Source: Pseudarthrobacter sp. NS4
Lineage (GTDB): Bacteria > Actinomycetota > Actinomycetes > Actinomycetales > Micrococcaceae
DNA: 64,000 nt
Assembly (NCBI RefSeq): GCF_024758005.1
Contig: NZ_CP103288.1
Location: forward strand, 3,348,001-3,412,000
Direction of reading: 5' to 3'
A program made the translations under genes and the position numbers. Below are positions 24,781 through 33,597 of this stretch, piece by piece (position 1 is the stretch's first letter; the number at the start of each line of letters is the position of its first letter). The notes below the pieces were generated by a model that was not told the DNA's origin, made no database searches, and worked only from the letters and a program-made list of their open reading frames with translations.

Positions 24781-25914
24781 TTATGCGGTCGCCTCCGCCC
24801 CGACCGGCTCCGGCTCCTGGAGGCTGGCTGCAAACACGAACCGGGCCATCTGTGCAGCTATGGCGTCCCAGTGATACTTCTTCAGCAGATCCCGGGTCCG
24901 GGCGTTCGGACCCCGCGACGGATCCCGCTGCCCCAGCTGCCGGCACAGTGAGGCAAACCCGGCAGCGTTGTTGCGCAGGTGCACGATGGACGGGAAATCC
25001 GCCACCACATCCCGCACCCGGGTGGAGACGACCGGCAACCCCGCGGCGAGGTACTCGAGCGTCTTGGTGGGGCTGATGGAACGTGTTGCCTCGTTCAGCG
25101 CGAACGGCATAAGCGCCACGTCCAGCCCGGCCATGGCCGCGGGGAGATCGGCGTAGCTGGTGTACCCGAGGTAGCTGATGTTGGGCGCCTGCGGCAAGCT
25201 GGCCGGATCGATCTTTGCCACCGGCCCGTACATCCGGATGTCCCACTCCGGCAGGGCCCGGGCGAGCCCGTCGATGAGGCCGAGGTCCAGCCGCTCGTCC
25301 AGCACCCCCACATACCCCGCAACGGGACGCTGCCCGGGCGCCCGGCCCGACGTCGTCGGGCAGCGGTAGTGCTCCGGCTCAACACCGCTGGGGAACAGCC
25401 GGGTGTCCTTCCGGCCCTGCCGGACCATGGACCGGTGCAATGAACGGCCGCCGGCAAAGACGACGTCGGCCCGGCGCAGTGCCTGCCGCTGCCGCACCAC
25501 CAGCTCCGGCGGGGCATCCTTGAACGCGGCGAGATCGTCCATGACGTCGTAGACCAGGGTAGTGGGGTTCAGTGAGAGGGCAAGTTCCAAGGCCAGCGGG
25601 GTGTACAGCCAGACCACGCGTTCCCCGGCCGGTTCGCCCAGCAGCCCGGGGAGCTGGGCGATATAGTCCGGCAGGACGTCGTCGAAAAAGCCGACGTGGT
25701 GGCCCTGCTCCGGGATCTCCAGCCAGGCGCGGTTCAGCCCGTCAACACGGGTATAGTTCATCCGGTTCTTCCCCGAGAAGTCCGGCGAGGGAGTGAGCGG
25801 CTCCTCCACGTACCAGGTGGAACAGCGGGAACCCAGGCGGGAGACAAGATGCTGGGGCCGCTGCCAGACCCAGTCCCAGCGGAGATGCGACAAGACGATC
25901 AGTTCACTCTGCAT
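24781..25914 (-). CDS. Glycosyltransferase, GT4-like
   Basis: A 377-residue GT-B type enzyme. N-terminal LSHLRWDWVWQRPQHLVSRL is typical of a family of sugar transferases that begin with this phrase, and the C-terminal domain has ISPTKTLEYLAAGLPVVSTR, the EX7E-type region that binds the nucleotide sugar. It should transfer a hexose from an activated donor. It is the last gene of a six-gene operon, overlapping the glycosidase-like gene by 11 bases. No membrane span. Confidence 0.85.
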   Translation of the reverse strand: MQSELIVLSHLRWDWVWQRPQHLVSRLGSRCSTWYVEEPLTPSPDFSGKNRMNYTRVDGLNRAWLEIPEQGHHVGFFDDVLPDYIAQLPGLLGEPAGERVVWLYTPLALELALSLNPTTLVYDVMDDLAAFKDAPPELVVRQRQALRRADVVFAGGRSLHRSMVRQGRKDTRLFPSGVEPEHYRCPTTSGRAPGQRPVAGYVGVLDERLDLGLIDGLARALPEWDIRMYGPVAKIDPASLPQAPNISYLGYTSYADLPAAMAGLDVALMPFALNEATRSISPTKTLEYLAAGLPVVSTRVRDVVADFPSIVHLRNNAAGFASLCRQLGQRDPSRGPNARTRDLLKKYHWDAIAAQMARFVFAASLQEPEPVGAEATA

Positions 25915-27250
25915 TGACTATCCTCAATTCCATTCGTGTCTCCGTGCGGGGAAGGCTGTTTCCCTGGTCCGCGTCAGGGGCCTGCGTCCAGTTCCAGTGC
26001 GTCATCTGGGGCTGGTAGCCGCGCAGCCAGGTGGCCACGGGTTCGCCGAGCGTATAGGCGGGAAGTTCGTTGGAGGGGGTCCCCGCGGCGGCTTTCGAGT
26101 AGGACTCGGACATGATGGACGGCTGCCGGGCCAGTTCGGAGTCCAGCCAGTACACCCCCACAGGATCGATGTGGCCGTCGTTGCGGTACAGGAGCGAATC
26201 CCAGTCCGTGGAATCGATCACGGGGAACCAGCACAGGCCCTCCAGCGGCACGCCCATGCTCCGTGCCCGCTCACACTGCTCCAGCACGTACTTGAACCAG
26301 GTGGCGCGGTCCGAGGTGCGGCCGCGGACATTGGTTTCAGTGACCATGCATGGCATCCGGTAGCGGTCCCAGTAAAGGTAGATCTGCTGTGCCAGTGGCA
26401 ACGGGAACGGGGTGTTGGGAGCGCCGCCCTTGTCATCAAAATGCCATTGGCAGTGGGCGTAGTAGTCCAGTCCCAGTACATCGATCCGGCCGGGCACCAG
26501 GTCCAGCAGCGCCTCTCCCCCGGATTCGCGGAGCGGCGCGGCCATGGGCCCCTCGGGGTCATATCCCCGGCCCAGGAAGCTGTCCAGCACCAGGAACCGG
26601 CGCTCGTTCGCCATACGTGCGTACGCTGATCCGTTCGCGCCGGACCCGGTGTGGTGTTCGCAGGTGTCCACCCATACATGCCTGGCACCGGGCAGCAGCT
26701 CCGCGTAGGCGCGGCTGGCTTCGGCCACCGCAGGCAGGACGTTCAGGATTTGCGCCACGAAGTTGCCCAGGCCCTTTTGGTACGGCGGCCAGATGGCCTC
26801 GTGGCCGGTGAGGAACAGCGTGGAAAAGGGCTCGTTGAACAGCGTGTATTCCTGCACCCAGGGGTAGCGCCTGGCGAACTCCGCGGTGTACCGCAGGTAG
26901 GCGTCCCCGAAACGGGGGTCCGCGAAGCCGCCCTCCAGCCAGCGCGGGTAACTGGTGTGGTGCACCAGGTCCACGATGGGCTGGAAGCCGTGGTCCCGGA
27001 GGTGGTGGAGGACCTTATCCGTGTCCGACCAGTCGAAAACCCCTTCGTCGTACTCCACCCGGTGCCAGCGCACCGGATAGCGCAGCCGGGTGACTCCGCA
27101 GCCGGCCAGCAGGCCCAGGTCCTGCTTCCAGTTCACGTCATGCGCAGTGGACTCGAAGATGTCCGTGTCATGCCGCGGCAGGTACGTGCTCTCGAACGCG
27201 CCGATCAGCTCAAGAGGTGTCTGTGGCTGCAGTGCCTTTTCCGCAGTCAC
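25904..27250 (-). CDS. Glycoside hydrolase-like protein (clan A, GH1-like)
   Basis: A 448-residue TIM-barrel protein. VTRLRYPVRWHRVEYDEGVF (early strands), TLFNEPFSTLF (acid/base Glu in NEP) and MVTETNVRG (candidate nucleophile Glu) follow the order of clan A glycosidases. No signal peptide, so it acts inside the cell, perhaps trimming or transferring sugar during glycan assembly. It overlaps the coiled-coil gene by four bases. Annotated relatives are often called beta-glucosidase or family 1 glycosidase; the substrate is unknown. Confidence 0.75.
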   Translation of the reverse strand: MTAEKALQPQTPLELIGAFESTYLPRHDTDIFESTAHDVNWKQDLGLLAGCGVTRLRYPVRWHRVEYDEGVFDWSDTDKVLHHLRDHGFQPIVDLVHHTSYPRWLEGGFADPRFGDAYLRYTAEFARRYPWVQEYTLFNEPFSTLFLTGHEAIWPPYQKGLGNFVAQILNVLPAVAEASRAYAELLPGARHVWVDTCEHHTGSGANGSAYARMANERRFLVLDSFLGRGYDPEGPMAAPLRESGGEALLDLVPGRIDVLGLDYYAHCQWHFDDKGGAPNTPFPLPLAQQIYLYWDRYRMPCMVTETNVRGRTSDRATWFKYVLEQCERARSMGVPLEGLCWFPVIDSTDWDSLLYRNDGHIDPVGVYWLDSELARQPSIMSESYSKAAAGTPSNELPAYTLGEPVATWLRGYQPQMTHWNWTQAPDADQGNSLPRTETRMELRIVNAE

Positions 27251-27528
27251 GTCGCCGCTCCCGCGGCGGTTCCCGATGCAATTCCCGATGCGGCTTCTGC
27301 CGCAGGGGCGCCTGGCGCAGGGGGGCCGGCCAGGTGCTCGTACACCAGGTCCAGCAGTTCCGCGGCCCGCAGGTTCAGTCGCCGCGATTCGTCCAGGTCC
27401 CGGTCCAGCCTGGCCACTTCCGCACGCAGTTCGGCAATGTCCGTGGCGGCCACGGCCAGCCGCAGGTTGATCTCCTCCAGCGGGTCAGCCAAGGGCTCAA
27501 TCAGAGGGTCGTTACTGGGGTCTTTCAT
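27247..27528 (-). CDS. Small coiled-coil protein (DUF6752-like)
   Basis: A 93-residue protein. Residues 18-66 form a likely coiled coil (EEINLRLAVAATDIAELRAE, then ARLDRDLDESRRLNLRAAEL), followed by an Ala/Gly/Pro tail. It resembles short coiled-coil proteins found among glycosyltransferase genes in actinobacteria (DUF6752, low certainty). It overlaps both neighbours by four bases, so it is made in step with them and may scaffold the glycan enzymes (inference). Confidence 0.7.
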   Translation of the reverse strand: MKDPSNDPLIEPLADPLEEINLRLAVAATDIAELRAEVARLDRDLDESRRLNLRAAELLDLVYEHLAGPPAPGAPAAEAASGIASGTAAGAAT

Positions 27529-29126
27529 GGCAGGGCCCTCACTTTCAGTCGAAGGGTGGAGACGGCGCCCGGGTCGAGATGCCCGGGGTGTGGTGGAACT
27601 TCCTTTGTTTCCAGGCCAAGGGCCGCGAGCGCCGCCCGCAGCGCAGCCGCATCCACCGCATGGTGGAAGCGCGCCCCAGGGAACGGTGGCCCGGCCGCCT
27701 CCGCCTGGAACTCGAGGAATGCCGTGGCAACTGCGGCCTGGTTGCGCAACAGGTGCCCCAGCAGCGTCAGGGTGTTCTCCTGGCCCTGCTCGTTGAGCGA
27801 GTTCAGGAGAAACCGGGCATAGACGTGAAGCGGACCGGTGCCCGTGTTCGCCAGCTTTGCCAGCGGGGCTGTTTGCCGGAGGCTGTTCAGGTTCACCCGC
27901 CGGACGTGCAGGGACCCGCCGGAATCCGTGCGGAACGTCTCCAGTGCTTCGATGGCTGGCCTGCTGTAGTCCACCGCCACCACGTGGTGCCCCTGATCGG
28001 CGAAGTGCCGGGCATCCGCGCCGAGGCCGCAGCCCAGCTCCAGGATCCGGGAACCCTTTCCGAGTTCCCGTGCCAGCTGCTCCGCCCAGGCTGCCGGCCG
28101 CTGGCCCCCGCCTGGCTCCCCAGCCGGAAGCCCGCCGGCAAGCAGTGCCCGGTGATGGTCCTCCCAGTTCTCCCGGTCCCCGTCCAGGCTGCCCAGCCAG
28201 TTGTCATAGCGACGCCGGGCGGCTGGCGGCGTAACGAAGCGGAACGCCGGGTCCGGGGTACGCCAGCCGGGCCCGTAAATGGCCGCGAGCATGGCTTTCG
28301 GATCGGCAGGTGCGGGCAGCTGCCGGCCATTAATGGTGAGGGTGCCCAGCGGGAAGATGGGCACCTTTTCGCTGCGCTCCCGGGCGTGGAACGTGCCGTG
28401 GAACCAGCCGCCGGCGATGAAATAGGTGAAGATGTCCAGGTAGAACCGGTCCGTGCCGTCCGTCCCCGGGAACAGCAGCTGCAGGTGGCCTGCCGAATGC
28501 CGGACCGTTTCGTAGCCCTGGGCGTGCAGGGCCCGTTCCAGCTCGAAGCCCTCCAGCACGATGTCCGACGGGTTCCGGTGCCGGCTCAGGTAGGCCAGGT
28601 CCACATCGTCATCGCCGGGCATGATCCGGCCGTCACGCACCGGGCCCAGCAGGGTTCCGCCGGTGACAAAGAGCTCCTGGCCGCGGCTCCGCATCCACTC
28701 GATGACCGTGCAGGCCTCGTCCAGGGCCTCATCCACCAGGTGCGCCCGCTGCCCCTCGAAATTGCGGGCAATCCGGCCCCACTTGTTGACGATCTGCGGC
28801 ATCCCGGTGCCGGGCTCCTCCAGCGAGAACTCGTGCGGTGCCCCGTCAAAGGCGACTGCCGTCATCGGGCCCAACGGCATTCCATCCCGCAGCACGGTGA
28901 GCTGTGCCCAGCCGGAAAGGCGCCCGGCCAGGGCCGGTGGCCAGTCGATCACGCTGCCGCCCCCGGGACCGGGGCGCGCGGCATCGCCGGCGCGGATGTT
29001 CCAGATGGGCCGGCCGCCAAGCAGGATGGACAGTTTGGCGTCCGCGGGAATAGGCGGCCCGGCCAGGGTCAGTGAGAGCCGGTCCGCGTGGATGCTGTGC
29101 GTGGCCGTTTCCACGTCCTGGCTCAT
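27525..29126 (-). CDS. LicD-type nucleotidyltransferase fused to a SAM methyltransferase
   Basis: A 533-residue, three-part protein. Residues 1-105 are a beta-rich module of unknown fold. Residues 110-300 are LicD: TGGTLLGPVRDG then GDDDVDLAYL give the GG and DxD-type metal site of a phospho-transfer enzyme that adds phosphocholine or polyol-phosphate to glycans. Residues 325-533 are a class I methyltransferase with SAM motif ILELGCGLGADARHF and VVAVDYS. ATG 29126 overlaps the upstream gene (ATGA); the frame extends 75 codons further without protein character. A LicD-methyltransferase fusion in an operon that should make CDP-polyol suggests methylated polyol-phosphate decoration of a surface glycan. 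Confidence 0.82.
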   Translation of the reverse strand: MSQDVETATHSIHADRLSLTLAGPPIPADAKLSILLGGRPIWNIRAGDAARPGPGGGSVIDWPPALAGRLSGWAQLTVLRDGMPLGPMTAVAFDGAPHEFSLEEPGTGMPQIVNKWGRIARNFEGQRAHLVDEALDEACTVIEWMRSRGQELFVTGGTLLGPVRDGRIMPGDDDVDLAYLSRHRNPSDIVLEGFELERALHAQGYETVRHSAGHLQLLFPGTDGTDRFYLDIFTYFIAGGWFHGTFHARERSEKVPIFPLGTLTINGRQLPAPADPKAMLAAIYGPGWRTPDPAFRFVTPPAARRRYDNWLGSLDGDRENWEDHHRALLAGGLPAGEPGGGQRPAAWAEQLARELGKGSRILELGCGLGADARHFADQGHHVVAVDYSRPAIEALETFRTDSGGSLHVRRVNLNSLRQTAPLAKLANTGTGPLHVYARFLLNSLNEQGQENTLTLLGHLLRNQAAVATAFLEFQAEAAGPPFPGARFHHAVDAAALRAALAALGLETKEVPPHPGHLDPGAVSTLRLKVRALP

Positions 29127-30595
29127 GGCTGGGCCACCAGCTGGGAATCGTGCGTAGTGTCCGTGTACGGCAGCCGCACATCCACCACCTGGCCCGTCAT
29201 GGCCGAGGCCAGCACCTGCAGGTTCGCGGCGGCCACCACCGCCGCCGGCAGCAGCGAGCCCTCCTCCTCCACCCCGAACGCCCGGCTGCGCATCGGCGTG
29301 GCGGTCCGGCTTGGACTGATGCAGTTCACCCGGATGCCGTCCGCGCTCCACTCGTCCGCCAGCGCCTGGGTGAGGTTCACGATGGCTGCCTTGGTGGCGG
29401 AGTAGACCGTGTAGTTGGCCCGGCCCCGGGTGTAGGAGCTGGAGGCGAACAGCGTCAGAGAGCCCCTGCTTTCGGCCAGGAACCGCTGTGATTCCTGGGC
29501 AACGATGAAAGCCGCGGTGAGGTTCACGTCCACGTCATGGTGCAGCTGCTCATCCGTGAGCTGGGCCAGCGGCCCCACGCTGAGGACGCCGGCCGTGAGG
29601 ATCACGTGGTCCACGCGGCCGTGGGTGGCGGCGGCGCCCGCCAGAGCCTGGACCACACAGCCGCGGTCCTCCACAAACGTGCCGCTGCCGGTCCGGCTCT
29701 GTGCGACGACGAGCGCCCCTTCCGCTTCCAGCTGCTGCACCAGCTCCAGGCCAATCCCGGAGCTTGCCCCGAACACCAGAACCGTTGATCCGCGCAGGCC
29801 CTCAATGCTGCCGCCGGGAAGCGCGGTCTTGTGCTTGAGCTGGAACAGCTTGTCCGCGATGTGGATGTCGATCGGCTGGGTGATCTTGATGTTGGCCTCG
29901 TCCCCCTCCACGACGTAGATGGGAACGTCCGGGCAATACTTGAGCACCACGGAACAGTCATCGGTGGCGGCGAAGTCCGGGTCCTGGCAGGCGCGTTCAT
30001 AGGCCTGTGCGATCACCGGCATGCGGAACGCCTGGGGCGTCTGCCCGCGGCGGAGCTTGGCCCGAGGAGGCACGGCCCGGATGAAATTGTCCTCGTCCAC
30101 TTCGATGATGGTGTCCGCCGAGGGGATGGCGGTATCGACGGCGGCATAGACGTCGAGTGCGCGGATGCATGCACCGATAATGTCGCCGTCGAGCAGCGGG
30201 CGGACGGCGTCGTGGAAGATGACGTTCGCGTCCTTGTCCGCGACCGCGTCCAGGGCCAGGCGGGAGGTTTCGCTGCGGTCCCCGCCGCCGGGAAGTATCG
30301 CGGTGATCTTGCTGTGGGCGCGTTTGTCCAGCAGCAGTTCCCGGGCTTTCGGAATGTAGGCAGGGGTCATCATGACGATGATCTCGTCCACCAGGTCACA
30401 GGATTGGAAGAGCTCCACCGTGTGTTCAAGGCTGGTACGCCCCGCGATGGGGACGAACTGTTTAGGGATGTCCAGGCCCATCCTGGCGCCGATGCCACCG
30501 GCGAGGATGACGGCCGCATTCCATGGCCGGGAGGTGCCGTGCGGGCGTTGCGCGGCGGACGTTCCCGGCGGGGAAATCGGTGTCTGCTGTTCCAT
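29123..30595 (-). CDS. Bifunctional cytidylyltransferase and short-chain dehydrogenase (CDP-ribitol type)
   Basis: A 490-residue fusion. Residues 25-255 are an IspD/TarI-type cytidylyltransferase (AVILAGGIGARMGLDIPKQF, then VIFHDAVRPLLD). Residues 262-490 are an SDR with the dinucleotide motif VLVFGASSGIGLEL and catalytic YSATKAA (Tyr-x3-Lys with upstream SSSYTRG). This order matches Bcs1-type enzymes, which reduce a ketose phosphate to a polyol phosphate and activate it with CTP, giving CDP-ribitol or similar. It should supply the donor for the LicD protein encoded downstream. ATG 30595 has GGA upstream. It lies 31 bases from the phosphoesterase gene and is probably cotranscribed. Confidence 0.88.
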   Translation of the reverse strand: MEQQTPISPPGTSAAQRPHGTSRPWNAAVILAGGIGARMGLDIPKQFVPIAGRTSLEHTVELFQSCDLVDEIIVMMTPAYIPKARELLLDKRAHSKITAILPGGGDRSETSRLALDAVADKDANVIFHDAVRPLLDGDIIGACIRALDVYAAVDTAIPSADTIIEVDEDNFIRAVPPRAKLRRGQTPQAFRMPVIAQAYERACQDPDFAATDDCSVVLKYCPDVPIYVVEGDEANIKITQPIDIHIADKLFQLKHKTALPGGSIEGLRGSTVLVFGASSGIGLELVQQLEAEGALVVAQSRTGSGTFVEDRGCVVQALAGAAATHGRVDHVILTAGVLSVGPLAQLTDEQLHHDVDVNLTAAFIVAQESQRFLAESRGSLTLFASSSYTRGRANYTVYSATKAAIVNLTQALADEWSADGIRVNCISPSRTATPMRSRAFGVEEEGSLLPAAVVAAANLQVLASAMTGQVVDVRLPYTDTTHDSQLVAQP

Positions 30596-30626
30596 GGCTG
30601 GTCCTTCCACTACTGGTGAGCGGCTG

Positions 30627-31550
30627 CTATTTGCAGCCGCTGAGGGTGCCTCCCGGGGGGTTGGTGGCTTTGTCAGGAATGGTGATGGCCGCTGCCTCGA
30701 GCCGGCGGCGGGTTTCGTCTGCGGAGATGGGCGTCCCGAACTCGCGGTAAGTGCCCACCGGCACCACGGCCGTGACGAAGGTCCTGCCGTGGAGGCGGAC
30801 CAGGTTGAAGGAGCGGGCGCCGTCCCGGCCCTGCATGGCCCCGGACGGCAGCCCAAGATCCTGGGTGTAGCTGGTGGACGCCGCCACTGAGACCGGGATG
30901 CCGGCAAACGCCGAGAAGACGGAGCAGTGGGTGTGGCCGGAGAGGATTCCGACCACGTCGCTGCCTTTAAGGACCCGGGCCAGGCCCTCCTGGTTCCGGA
31001 GCTCGGACAGCACCCCGAGGTCCTGAACCGGGGGCACCGGCGGGTGGTGCATCACCAGGAGGGTGCCGTCATCGGCCGGTGTTTCCAGCTCGTCCGCGAG
31101 CCAACGCAACTGGTCTTCGCCGATCTCGCCGTGATGGAAGCCCGGGATGGAGGAGTCCAGGACCAGGACCCGGAGGCCACCCAGGTTGTAGCGGCGGTCC
31201 ACCGGACCCGGCTGCGGCTCCTCGTCCAGCATGAAGCGTTGGAAGTTGGTGCGCTCGTCGTGATTTCCCATCGCCCAGATAATCCGCGTCCCCATCCGGT
31301 TGGCGTAGGCCTCGCAGATGGTCCTCAACTGCCGGTACGCCTCGCCCTTGCCTTTGTCCGTGAGGTCCCCGGAAAAGATGATGGCCTGGGGATTGATGCC
31401 GCTCACTTCAATGGCGTCCAGGACCTCCACCAGCCCCAACTGCGGGTCCATTTCCCCGTACAGCAGCCCTTCCGCGACAAAATGCGGGTCGGTGACGTGC
31501 ACCAACACGTGGTTGGGGGTGGGGTATTCCGCCTTGAGGAGCTGCTGCAT
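30627..31550 (-). CDS. Metallophosphoesterase (CpdA-like phosphodiesterase)
   Basis: A 307-residue enzyme with all calcineurin-type metal motifs: VTDPHF, SGDLTDKG, GNHDER, HHPPVPP and SGHTHCS. The closest named relatives are cyclic-nucleotide phosphodiesterases (CpdA) and Rv0805-type enzymes. As first gene of the glycan operon it may hydrolyse a phosphodiester intermediate rather than cAMP; that is inference. A palindrome at 31639-31652 lies about 90 bases upstream. Confidence 0.85.
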   Translation of the reverse strand: MQQLLKAEYPTPNHVLVHVTDPHFVAEGLLYGEMDPQLGLVEVLDAIEVSGINPQAIIFSGDLTDKGKGEAYRQLRTICEAYANRMGTRIIWAMGNHDERTNFQRFMLDEEPQPGPVDRRYNLGGLRVLVLDSSIPGFHHGEIGEDQLRWLADELETPADDGTLLVMHHPPVPPVQDLGVLSELRNQEGLARVLKGSDVVGILSGHTHCSVFSAFAGIPVSVAASTSYTQDLGLPSGAMQGRDGARSFNLVRLHGRTFVTAVVPVGTYREFGTPISADETRRRLEAAAITIPDKATNPPGGTLSGCK

Positions 31551-31638
31551 GTGAGCCTTTCAGCTGGTTCGCGAGTGACACTGCCAACGCGCAGGATCTG
31601 CCGGACGGGCTCTGCTTGCCGTCGAAAAGAACAACATA

Positions 31639-31652
31639 ATAAGCACGCTTAT
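31639..31652. promoter_or_regulatory. Palindrome ATAAGC-AC-GCTTAT upstream of the glycan operon
   Basis: Perfect 6-base arms around AC, within the promoter region of the metallophosphoesterase gene and hence the operon at 24781-31550. It shares TAAGCAC-CTTA with the site at 24705-24720. An unknown regulator may bind both. Confidence 0.5.
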
Positions 31653-31821
31653 AAATTGGTGGGAAGAGTTATCTTGACCAGCGGCGCTCCGGCACCGGGT
31701 GAAGCGCCGGAAATACCTTGAATTAGCGAACATTATTGGGTCTTTTTGATTGGGCTGGACGGGCTTACGGTAGAGCCACAGAGCCGCCCGTCCGGGGTGG
31801 CCGGCCCAGGAGGACTTTCCA

Positions 31822-32106
31822 ATGACAACGCACGTCGCGGACTGCAGCGTAACGAACTGTTCCTTTAACGACCACACCAACTGCAACGCCGCCGCCATCA
31901 CCGTGGGCGGGGCCGAAAACCATGCCCATTGCGCCACGTTTATCGATACCGGTGCCCACGGCGGCCTGCCCAAGGTCCTCGCCGACGTCGGAGCCTGCCA
32001 GCGCAGCGAGTGCGTGCACAACGACCACCTGATGTGCAATGCCGCCGAAGTCCATGTTGGTCCGGGCAAGGACAATGCCGACTGCCTGACCTACTCACAC
32101 ACGTAA
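31822..32106 (+). CDS. DUF1540 domain protein (two metal-binding-like repeats)
   Basis: A 94-residue protein with two repeats of the DUF1540 pattern: CSVTNCSFNDHTNCNAAAIT ... CATF and CQRSECVHNDHLMCNAAEVH ... CLTY. Each has four Cys and a His, which suggests a small metal-binding fold. Family role unknown. AGGAGGAC precedes the ATG, and a clear terminator follows at 32127-32170, so it is its own transcript. Confidence 0.88.
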   Translation: MTTHVADCSVTNCSFNDHTNCNAAAITVGGAENHAHCATFIDTGAHGGLPKVLADVGACQRSECVHNDHLMCNAAEVHVGPGKDNADCLTYSHT

Positions 32107-32126
32107 ACCAAATCCACAAAGGAATT

Positions 32127-32170
32127 CGGAGCGCCGGGGCGGGCAAAGCCCCCCGGTGCTCCGTCTTTTT
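32127..32170 (+). terminator. Rho-independent terminator of the DUF1540 gene
   Basis: A GC-rich stem (CGGAGCGCCGGGG pairs with CCCCGGTGCTCCG, with one G-T pair) and a short loop are followed by TCTTTTT. It lies 20 bases past the stop codon. Confidence 0.88.
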
Positions 32171-32344
32171 GTACCGGAGATCACCATGGACCGGCCGCTG
32201 CGGGCTCCAGCTGCCGGCCCTCCCGGCTGTACAACCACTGGCATCGCGAGTAGATTCGAAATGTGACGGGCATCATGGCCCGTCCTCCCGGCCCTTTCTG
32301 CACAGGCCGTGGAACCAGCTGCTGTAGTACAACGGCGGCGCAGG

Positions 32345-32626
32345 ATGCAGAAGCGGAATGAGCCAACAGTGGCAACCTCGCATTTCCAGCAGTTCCTTCA
32401 GGAAGCAACCATTTTTGATCCCGCCAGCGATTCCACGCTTGGCCCTGACTGCCTTTACGGCCTGTATGTCAGTTGGGCGACGCTCCACGGACTGACCCCC
32501 AAGCCCGACCAGGCCTTCCGGGCCGGAATGTACCGGTGCGGCGTGGATGTCAACAACAGTCGGCTCCACATGACCGGCCCCGCCGCGGCTGACTATATCC
32601 TCAGCAGCTACCCGGCCGTGGCCTGA
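32345..32626 (+). CDS. Hypothetical protein, first gene of an ANTAR operon
   Basis: A 93-residue protein. The core LGPDCLYGLYVSWATLHGLT followed by FRAGMYRCGVDVNNSRLHMT looks like a small winged-helix or primase-associated fold, but I cannot name it. ATG 32345 is chosen; an ATG 36 bases upstream is possible. The stop overlaps the next start (TGATG), and the unit continues into a GAF/ANTAR gene. Confidence 0.6.
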   Translation: MQKRNEPTVATSHFQQFLQEATIFDPASDSTLGPDCLYGLYVSWATLHGLTPKPDQAFRAGMYRCGVDVNNSRLHMTGPAAADYILSSYPAVA

Positions 32627-32871
32627 TGTCCATCCATCCGGACGGCTACCATCGACGGAGCACACTGGACGTACTGTTCAGCGACGGGCACTACATCCAC
32701 TGCGGGGAACCCATGAGGACCGCCGGCGCCGAAATGCGCAGCATCCACGGCACCTACAACAGCAGGCAACTGCCGGAGACCCTGGGTGTCTACCTGGCAA
32801 CCAGGGTGTTGCGCTGCGTCTGTGGTTTCCAAATGGAGATCCCGGACCAGGCGTATACGGTCACGGAATGA
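32626..32871 (+). CDS. Small zinc-ribbon-like protein
   Basis: An 81-residue protein with YIHCGEPM near residue 23 and CVCGFQM near residue 67, a spacing fit for a metal ribbon. The protein at 14852-15064 has the same frame (HIHCGEVM, CACGFSF). Its start and stop overlap both neighbours (TGATG and ATGA), so it is made together with the GAF/ANTAR regulator. Function unknown. Confidence 0.65.
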   Translation: MSIHPDGYHRRSTLDVLFSDGHYIHCGEPMRTAGAEMRSIHGTYNSRQLPETLGVYLATRVLRCVCGFQMEIPDQAYTVTE

Positions 32872-33584
32872 ATCAGCTGCCACTGGATGACCTGACCGCC
32901 ACCATCGCGCGTATCCAGGGACTGCTGCTCACCGAGGAGAAGGTGGACCGCGCCGTCTCGCTCCTGGCCCAGGCCATCAAGGAATCCATGCCCGGCACGC
33001 CGGGTTCAGGGGTTTCGCTCATGGACGCCGAGGGCAAGCGGACCAGCAGCGCGTCAACGGATGCATTGGTCGCGCGGGCGGATGCCGCCCAGTATGAACT
33101 CGGCGAGGGTCCGTGCATCACTGCGTGGGCTTCGGAGCAGGTGGTCATCATTGACGACGTCCATACGGACCCGCGGTGGCCCCGGTGGCGGGACTCCGTT
33201 CTCGGGTTGCCGGTGCGTTCCGTGGTCAGCGCGCCGCTGATGGCCGGCAAGGAAACACTGGGCGCACTGACGATCTATTCCGCACTTCCCGGACAGTATG
33301 ACGAGTCCACCGGCCGGGTCCTGACCCTGTTTGCGGGCACGGCTGCCACCTTGCTGGCGCACATCCAGGGCCACGAGGCACCGCTGCGTATGACGGAGAG
33401 CCTCAAAGCCAGCCTGGCCAGCCGGGACGCGATCAACCGCGCCTGCGGGATGCTGATGGAACGCCATGGCATCGACCATGACCAGGCGATGCGGCAGATG
33501 ATCCACAGCGCTCGGGCGGCAGGTGCCACCCTGGTTGAGGTCAGCGGCCAGCTGACCACCAGGGTGCCGCCTGCAGAGGCGTAA
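32868..33584 (+). CDS. GAF and ANTAR domain transcription antiterminator
   Basis: A 238-residue regulator. Residues 15-160 form a GAF domain (YELGEGPCITAWASEQVVII, then RSVVSAPLM), and 170-228 an ANTAR domain (SRDAINRACGMLMERHGIDH and MIHSARAAGATLVEVS). It belongs to a different subgroup from the THFDA-tailed copies: its tail is TTRVPPAEA. It is coupled to the zinc-ribbon gene (ATGA) and followed 13 bases later by a small gene whose domain also occurs in the GAF protein at 160-957. Confidence 0.9.
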   Translation: MNQLPLDDLTATIARIQGLLLTEEKVDRAVSLLAQAIKESMPGTPGSGVSLMDAEGKRTSSASTDALVARADAAQYELGEGPCITAWASEQVVIIDDVHTDPRWPRWRDSVLGLPVRSVVSAPLMAGKETLGALTIYSALPGQYDESTGRVLTLFAGTAATLLAHIQGHEAPLRMTESLKASLASRDAINRACGMLMERHGIDHDQAMRQMIHSARAAGATLVEVSGQLTTRVPPAEA

Positions 33585-33597
33585 AGGGAGGCCGGCC

